DNA of 64,000 nt from Paenibacillus sp. FSL R10-2734 (GTDB lineage: Bacteria; Bacillota; Bacilli; Paenibacillales; Paenibacillaceae), in the NCBI RefSeq assembly GCF_037963865.1, contig NZ_CP150170.1:6448001-6512000 (forward strand). The letters are read 5' to 3'. A program made the translations under genes and the position numbers. The notes beneath the pieces are model-generated. The model saw only the letters and a program-made list of their open reading frames with translations. It made no database searches and was not told the origin of the DNA. Positions within the stretch are counted from its first letter, which is position 1; each line of letters opens with the position of its first letter. Of this stretch, positions 60,400 through 64,000 are shown one piece after another.

Positions 60400-61449
60400 T
60401 TAGTGGTAGTCCAGTTTAGGTCTGGCAAGAATAGTGCTGATCACAAAAGAGATAAAAAGACCAGAGACAATCACCATCAAAAAGGAAAGTCCTACCGTAG
60501 TCTCAAACTGCAATTTGAAATAAATATCGGGCTTCAGCATATACATAAAAGTTCCAACCGTAGATACCAGCACCAAGAGATTCCCATATAACCCAAGGCT
60601 GATCGCATCTCTACTTCCCGCTTTTACGGTCAGAATAGTTTCCCTCTGTTGCTCCATAGAACGGTTTAACAACATCAGCGAGCTTTTTAAATAACGGGTT
60701 CCTTCCTTCTCGGCATAGAGCAGATCCGATATAAACTCTAGTGCGAAGGTAGTGCCAATCGCATTTGAGAATCTTCCAGCTTCCTCAACAAGCTCCCTCT
60801 CATTACTGTAATTAGAAAAGGCGGCACCTAGCAGCTTCAAAGGAGCCTTCAGCACATTCTTATCCGTAAGAAAATCCGCTGTCCGATCGAGAATAGAATC
60901 TACCGACAAGTGAGTGAATTTGGTGGAGATTTTGACTACATCGAGCAAATCATAGCTTCCATGCACCTTCCTCTGCGCGTAGATATATCTCATACGAAAA
61001 TAAGGAATCGTTGCAGAAATCACAGCCATAAAAATTGAAAATCTCCAAGCCCCCTGGATCGAGTGTTCTTCATTAAAGGTGATCCCCTCCAGAAAAGGAT
61101 TGTTAAAGCTCAATCGCCCAGGAAGCTCACTTAGCGTCAGTAGTCCTGATAGAAAAACCGCGATAAACACTATTGCTGTACGCATGACAAAACGCATAAC
61201 GCTAATGCCCGGTTCATACTTTCGGTGTACGAAATATAGAAGATTATCTAGATGACGGTAGAGCCACAGCCTTTTTCTAACCGAGCTAACTCTTTTTCCA
61301 AAAATACTCATTTTATGTTTGATCCGAAAATCTACTTTCTGACCAACCTGCCGTAAATGTCGTTCGATTAGAGGTTTAATAAGCAGCCACATTCCCCACA
61401 CAATTAACAAATGAAGGACAAAACGAAGAATATACAATAATAAATCCAC
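60400..61449 (-). CDS. tadB: TadB-like type II/IV secretion F-domain membrane protein
   Basis: A 349-residue membrane protein. One helix at the N-terminus (FVLHLLIVWGMWLLIKPLI), two near residues 85-150, and two at the C-terminus (GNLLVLVSTVGTFMYMLKP and VGLSFLMVIVSGLFISFVIS) enclose an F-domain (residues about 165-285) containing LLDVVKISTKFTHLSVDSIL and FALEFISDLLYAEKEGTRYL. It pairs with TadC as the motor platform. The start codon is GTG at 61449 with GGAGGTG 6 bases upstream; the gap to tadA is 12 bases. Confidence 0.7.
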   Translation of the reverse strand: MDLLLYILRFVLHLLIVWGMWLLIKPLIERHLRQVGQKVDFRIKHKMSIFGKRVSSVRKRLWLYRHLDNLLYFVHRKYEPGISVMRFVMRTAIVFIAVFLSGLLTLSELPGRLSFNNPFLEGITFNEEHSIQGAWRFSIFMAVISATIPYFRMRYIYAQRKVHGSYDLLDVVKISTKFTHLSVDSILDRTADFLTDKNVLKAPLKLLGAAFSNYSNERELVEEAGRFSNAIGTTFALEFISDLLYAEKEGTRYLKSSLMLLNRSMEQQRETILTVKAGSRDAISLGLYGNLLVLVSTVGTFMYMLKPDIYFKLQFETTVGLSFLMVIVSGLFISFVISTILARPKLDYH

Positions 61450-61461
61450 GGGTTCACCTCC

Positions 61462-62907
61462 TCACTCGTTAAGAACGATCTTTGATTTCAAGCTTTCTTT
61501 GATAGGCTGATCCATTGGTTTTGCTGCTGCAAGTCGTCCCAGCTCTTTCTGGAGCAACTGTGTCGCCTGCTCATTTTTCTTAGTCATCTTCAGAATTAGG
61601 TTCCTCGTCAGCTTGTCATTATAGGACCAACCCCTTTTCTGAGGTTCCCAGCGCATCAGATCATTCGCAAATACGGAGTTCTTTTCCTCTTCATAAAAGA
61701 CTTCCGATACTCGCGTTAGCCGCTTCTTCCCGTTCGGAACACTTTCCAAAATAAACACCAGCTCACATGATTTCAGTGCAGAGATCAAATGCCCCTTAAG
61801 ACTTCCGCCAATTCTTGTCGACACGGCAAAAGCACCTTGATAAGGAATATCCTCCGAATCTACGGTGTGAAAGGTTCCGGTGATGCCGTCATACCCTTTC
61901 TCCCCACTCCACAAATAAAATTCCCATTCGTTATACCGCATCTCCGTCATATACAAAATGTTTGGGTCATGCCGCAGAGACTCCACCCCTACCTCCATCA
62001 ACTCCTCGTTCGCAGCCTGTATCGGAATAATTCGGTGCCCCTTAATCTGATAAGGTAAAATCGACTCCGGATGCTTCTCGATCATCACCACACCCATACA
62101 GGATGAGGATCCGAGCAATTGCTCGCCGACGATCGTATTTGCAAAAGTTGTTTTCCCCGACCCTACAGCACCCGCAATAATGGTGTTACGAAAGGTGGAT
62201 GATAACGCCCGAATCAATTCAACCGCTTCCACTGGAATACATTCCGTACCCGCCTGATCTTCTAGACTTAGAAACTCTACAACCTGTCGTCGTAGCGATA
62301 TTGTAGTGAAGCCATCCCATACTCTCGGGGATACCCAAATCGCAAGTCTAATAAATCGACCGGGCCAGAGTGGATCATCCATTTTAAACTCCACCGAGGG
62401 GTTGTCCTTGTTCAGCTTTTTGTTGGGATCACTTTTTAATAAGGAACGCTTTAACTGCTCAACCCGATCTAGCGAAGGCATCTCGTACGGATAAGCTATG
62501 AACTCACCTTTATGGTTATAAAAGATTTGCTTTCCGATCATCTGAAGTCCAGTTGACTCACTGTATGCACGATCAGTAAACCATCGATACGCTGGTCCGA
62601 AACCTTTCCACTCGTGATACAACGCTTCTGCCGCCGTTCGGTATGCTTCTGGTACCTTGCCCGTAAAAGGTGTTTTCCGTAAGTACTTCTCAATCTCATT
62701 CATAAAAAAGCTAACCGCCTGCGGATCGCCAATTAGCGCCTTCGCATTTAGCTCGAAGTAGGCATCATCCTCACGTTCCAGCCCTTCGTTCATATCGTTT
62801 TTCATTTTTTGCAAAAATGCGTAAAAGTCTTCCTTGCCCGGTTTGCTCATGCGTAGGATACTTTGCTTTAGAGAGAACAACAGTCGATTCGTTTGATTTT
62901 CGTTCAT
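61462..62907 (-). CDS. tadA: TadA/CpaF-type secretion ATPase (VirB11 family)
   Basis: A 481-residue hexameric motor ATPase for pilus assembly or secretion. The N-terminal half includes RFIRLAIWVSPRVWDGFTTI. Walker A is GAVGSGKTTFA near residues 246-254, the Asp box follows as VMIEKHPESI, MTEMRYNEWEFYLWS stands in the Walker B region, and the His box is GITGTFHTVDSEDIP. These are the VirB11/CpaF hallmarks, with a Met-Thr-Glu-Met-Arg version of the usual GE(M/I)R. It overlaps the TadZ-like gene by 4 bases (ATGA). A prepilin peptidase gene is not in the window. Confidence 0.82.
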   Translation of the reverse strand: MNENQTNRLLFSLKQSILRMSKPGKEDFYAFLQKMKNDMNEGLEREDDAYFELNAKALIGDPQAVSFFMNEIEKYLRKTPFTGKVPEAYRTAAEALYHEWKGFGPAYRWFTDRAYSESTGLQMIGKQIFYNHKGEFIAYPYEMPSLDRVEQLKRSLLKSDPNKKLNKDNPSVEFKMDDPLWPGRFIRLAIWVSPRVWDGFTTISLRRQVVEFLSLEDQAGTECIPVEAVELIRALSSTFRNTIIAGAVGSGKTTFANTIVGEQLLGSSSCMGVVMIEKHPESILPYQIKGHRIIPIQAANEELMEVGVESLRHDPNILYMTEMRYNEWEFYLWSGEKGYDGITGTFHTVDSEDIPYQGAFAVSTRIGGSLKGHLISALKSCELVFILESVPNGKKRLTRVSEVFYEEEKNSVFANDLMRWEPQKRGWSYNDKLTRNLILKMTKKNEQATQLLQKELGRLAAAKPMDQPIKESLKSKIVLNE

Positions 62908-63968
62908 AGGAATATACCTTTCTTTTTAGCTTCTGGCGCCAACCCCATCGACACGAGCAGAGAATGTACCTTATCATCCACATGCTGCAGATCTCTTTTA
63001 CCTAGTGGTAAGCTTTCCTGCAAGGGCTGGTAATACGGTAGCTCCAGCAAGATTTCAGTCCCAAAGCGAAGTGCTAGATTTTTAGGCGAAGATATTTCTT
63101 CCACATTACGGCGGTTAATAATCAGTTGAAAATCATGTGGACGTAGATCCATATGCCCAGCAAGCTCTAGTAAAGGTTCGAGTCTGTATTCATGCTTTGG
63201 ATGAGTTACGATCATGCGCAGTGCTGATTTGTGCATTCCGACATACCACGCAGCGCTTTCCGGAATAGAGCCAAAGTCAGCAATAACCACATCAGCATTC
63301 GCCCTAGCTCTAGCCAAAAAATATTCAATCTCATCCTCCTGATAATCTTGTGCACTCAAATAATCGTAGTTGCCTGGAAGATATAAATAACCATCTTGCT
63401 TAATCAATTGTTCAAAATCCTCATCATGAATCATCTTCCCTGTAAGCCTTGATCGAAGCCTATCCAGACTGATGATCGTTTTACAGTCAAATCCGGGATC
63501 ATACAAATCAAGTCCAAGGACAATAACACGAAGGCCTGCCGCGGCAATCCGCCTTGCGAACAGCTTTGCTACACTAGTGCAGCCAATCCCCGGTCCTGAG
63601 CCAAAAAAACCAACCAGATTCCTTCGCTCCTCACCATCCTCGTCTAAAATAAAACGAATCTTCTCTATCACCACTGACGAGGTAGAACGAGGAGGGATAA
63701 AATATATCCCTAAGCTTTCACACAACATATGTACAGCTTGGTAACCACTTATTCCCTTTTGCAAATATACATACAGGATCGTTGATCTTGGATAATTCCG
63801 GCGCAGTTCGCTAAGTGACTGAGCTTGGATCTGGTCACTAGTAACCATTAACATATGGTCCTCTACATGAGATGGATCAGGAAGAACACTTTGTGTGATT
63901 ACAATAAACCCTGCATTTTTGATATCATTAATGGTTAACTGGTCTATGCCTAGACTAAATATTTTCAA
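62904..63968 (-). CDS. tadZ: TadZ/CpaE-like localisation ATPase with altered P-loop
   Basis: A 354-residue MinD/ParA-fold protein with an N-terminal receiver-like region (residues about 1-105). The P-loop near residues 122-133 reads FFGSGPGIGCTSVAKLF: the usual Lys of GKT is replaced by Cys, and the ParA signature Lys is missing too. Loss of the Walker Lys is known for CpaE/TadZ proteins, which set the site of the apparatus at a pole. Other ATPase-like strands are VIVLGLDLYDPGFDCKTII and DVVIADFGSIPESAAWYVG. The start codon is TTG at 63968 with AGGAGGG 8 bases upstream. An upstream gene of the same operon probably lies beyond the window. Confidence 0.75.
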   Translation of the reverse strand: MKIFSLGIDQLTINDIKNAGFIVITQSVLPDPSHVEDHMLMVTSDQIQAQSLSELRRNYPRSTILYVYLQKGISGYQAVHMLCESLGIYFIPPRSTSSVVIEKIRFILDEDGEERRNLVGFFGSGPGIGCTSVAKLFARRIAAAGLRVIVLGLDLYDPGFDCKTIISLDRLRSRLTGKMIHDEDFEQLIKQDGYLYLPGNYDYLSAQDYQEDEIEYFLARARANADVVIADFGSIPESAAWYVGMHKSALRMIVTHPKHEYRLEPLLELAGHMDLRPHDFQLIINRRNVEEISSPKNLALRFGTEILLELPYYQPLQESLPLGKRDLQHVDDKVHSLLVSMGLAPEAKKKGIFL

Positions 63969-64000
63969 GGCTCTTCCCTCCTACTCGACCCGTACTATCC
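63969..64000 (-). other. Right edge, probably the end of an upstream operon gene
   Basis: 32 bases with an AGGAGGG ribosome site for the TadZ-like gene and an in-line TAG just before it. The stop codon would suit an upstream gene (a CpaB/SAF-type protein is common at this place in Tad loci), but too little is visible to say. Confidence 0.3.

Noticed and set aside
1..64000. tRNA, rRNA, insertion sequences or prophage genes
   Set aside because: None were recognised by eye on either strand; this is not a substitute for a dedicated scan.

Overview
The window looks like chromosomal DNA of a low-to-moderate GC Firmicute, most likely Paenibacillus or a close relative in the Paenibacillaceae. The grounds are purine-rich AGGAGG-type ribosome binding sites, frequent TTG and GTG starts, a Bacillus-type Fur box, YclN/YclO, YqkE and YodB-like proteins, and a DdlR-Ddl pair as described for Brevibacillus. 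No rRNA, tRNA, phage gene or transposase was seen. Assignments come from reading the sequence and from remembered families; no database search was run.

Layout. 1-2.0 kb: end of a petrobactin-type siderophore uptake operon (yclNO) behind a promoter with a Fur box. 2.0-5.5 kb: YqkE-like protein, YodB/HxlR-type redox regulator, GNAT acetyltransferase, short-chain dehydrogenase, M24 peptidase. 5.5-13.1 kb: one tightly overlapping minus-strand operon with acyl-CoA ligase, VraB/YhfS-like thiolase, two small hotdog dehydratases, a FabG-like dehydrogenase, a complete EcfA1-EcfA2-EcfT module and a nitronate monooxygenase-like flavoprotein. 13.3-14.1 kb: queuosine-precursor transporter YhhQ behind a preQ1-I riboswitch. 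14.4-16.1 kb: chemoreceptor. 16.2-17.8 kb: repeat-rich DNA around ynfA, with a 42-bp minisatellite, a 177-bp nested palindrome and a 37-bp tandem array that runs into the stop codon of cobS. 17.8-28.5 kb: two cobalamin late-step/salvage clusters (cobTUS and cobD-cbiZ-cbiB-cobC) flanking ddlR-ddl-aminotransferase and a P-loop kinase. 28.7-36.0 kb: lipoate ligase, YdjM-like membrane protein, DMT transporter, Cof phosphatase, ABC exporter, GNAT, PhnP-like hydrolase. 36.2-40.5 kb: sulfate ABC transporter, with sbp separated from cysTWA by structured repeats. 40.7-51.1 kb: YjbQ, TetR, YigZ, pgi, a beta-hydroxyacid dehydrogenase, a secreted M14 carboxypeptidase, tkt-ppnP, a permuted papain-like protein and a GNAT. 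51.2-64.0 kb: a Tad-like (type IVc pilus / type II secretion-related) operon with TadZ, TadA, TadB, TadC, two tiny paralogous membrane proteins, two TadE-position membrane proteins and three secreted proteins, two of them large with PKD/Ig-like repeats.

How the genes work together. The cobalamin genes cover only cobinamide salvage and nucleotide-loop assembly; no corrin-ring genes are visible. The ligase-thiolase-dehydratase-dehydrogenase set has the enzyme types of an acyl-CoA pathway and is translationally coupled to an ECF transporter core without an S-component. The Tad-like operon appears to couple a secretion motor to very large secreted repeat proteins, and is the best candidate for an undescribed surface system.

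The non-coding DNA is unusually structured: two copies of a 113-bp hairpin element whose stem differences are compensatory, four inverted repeats with a shared core in one gap, an 18-bp motif family in two gaps, and the tandem arrays.
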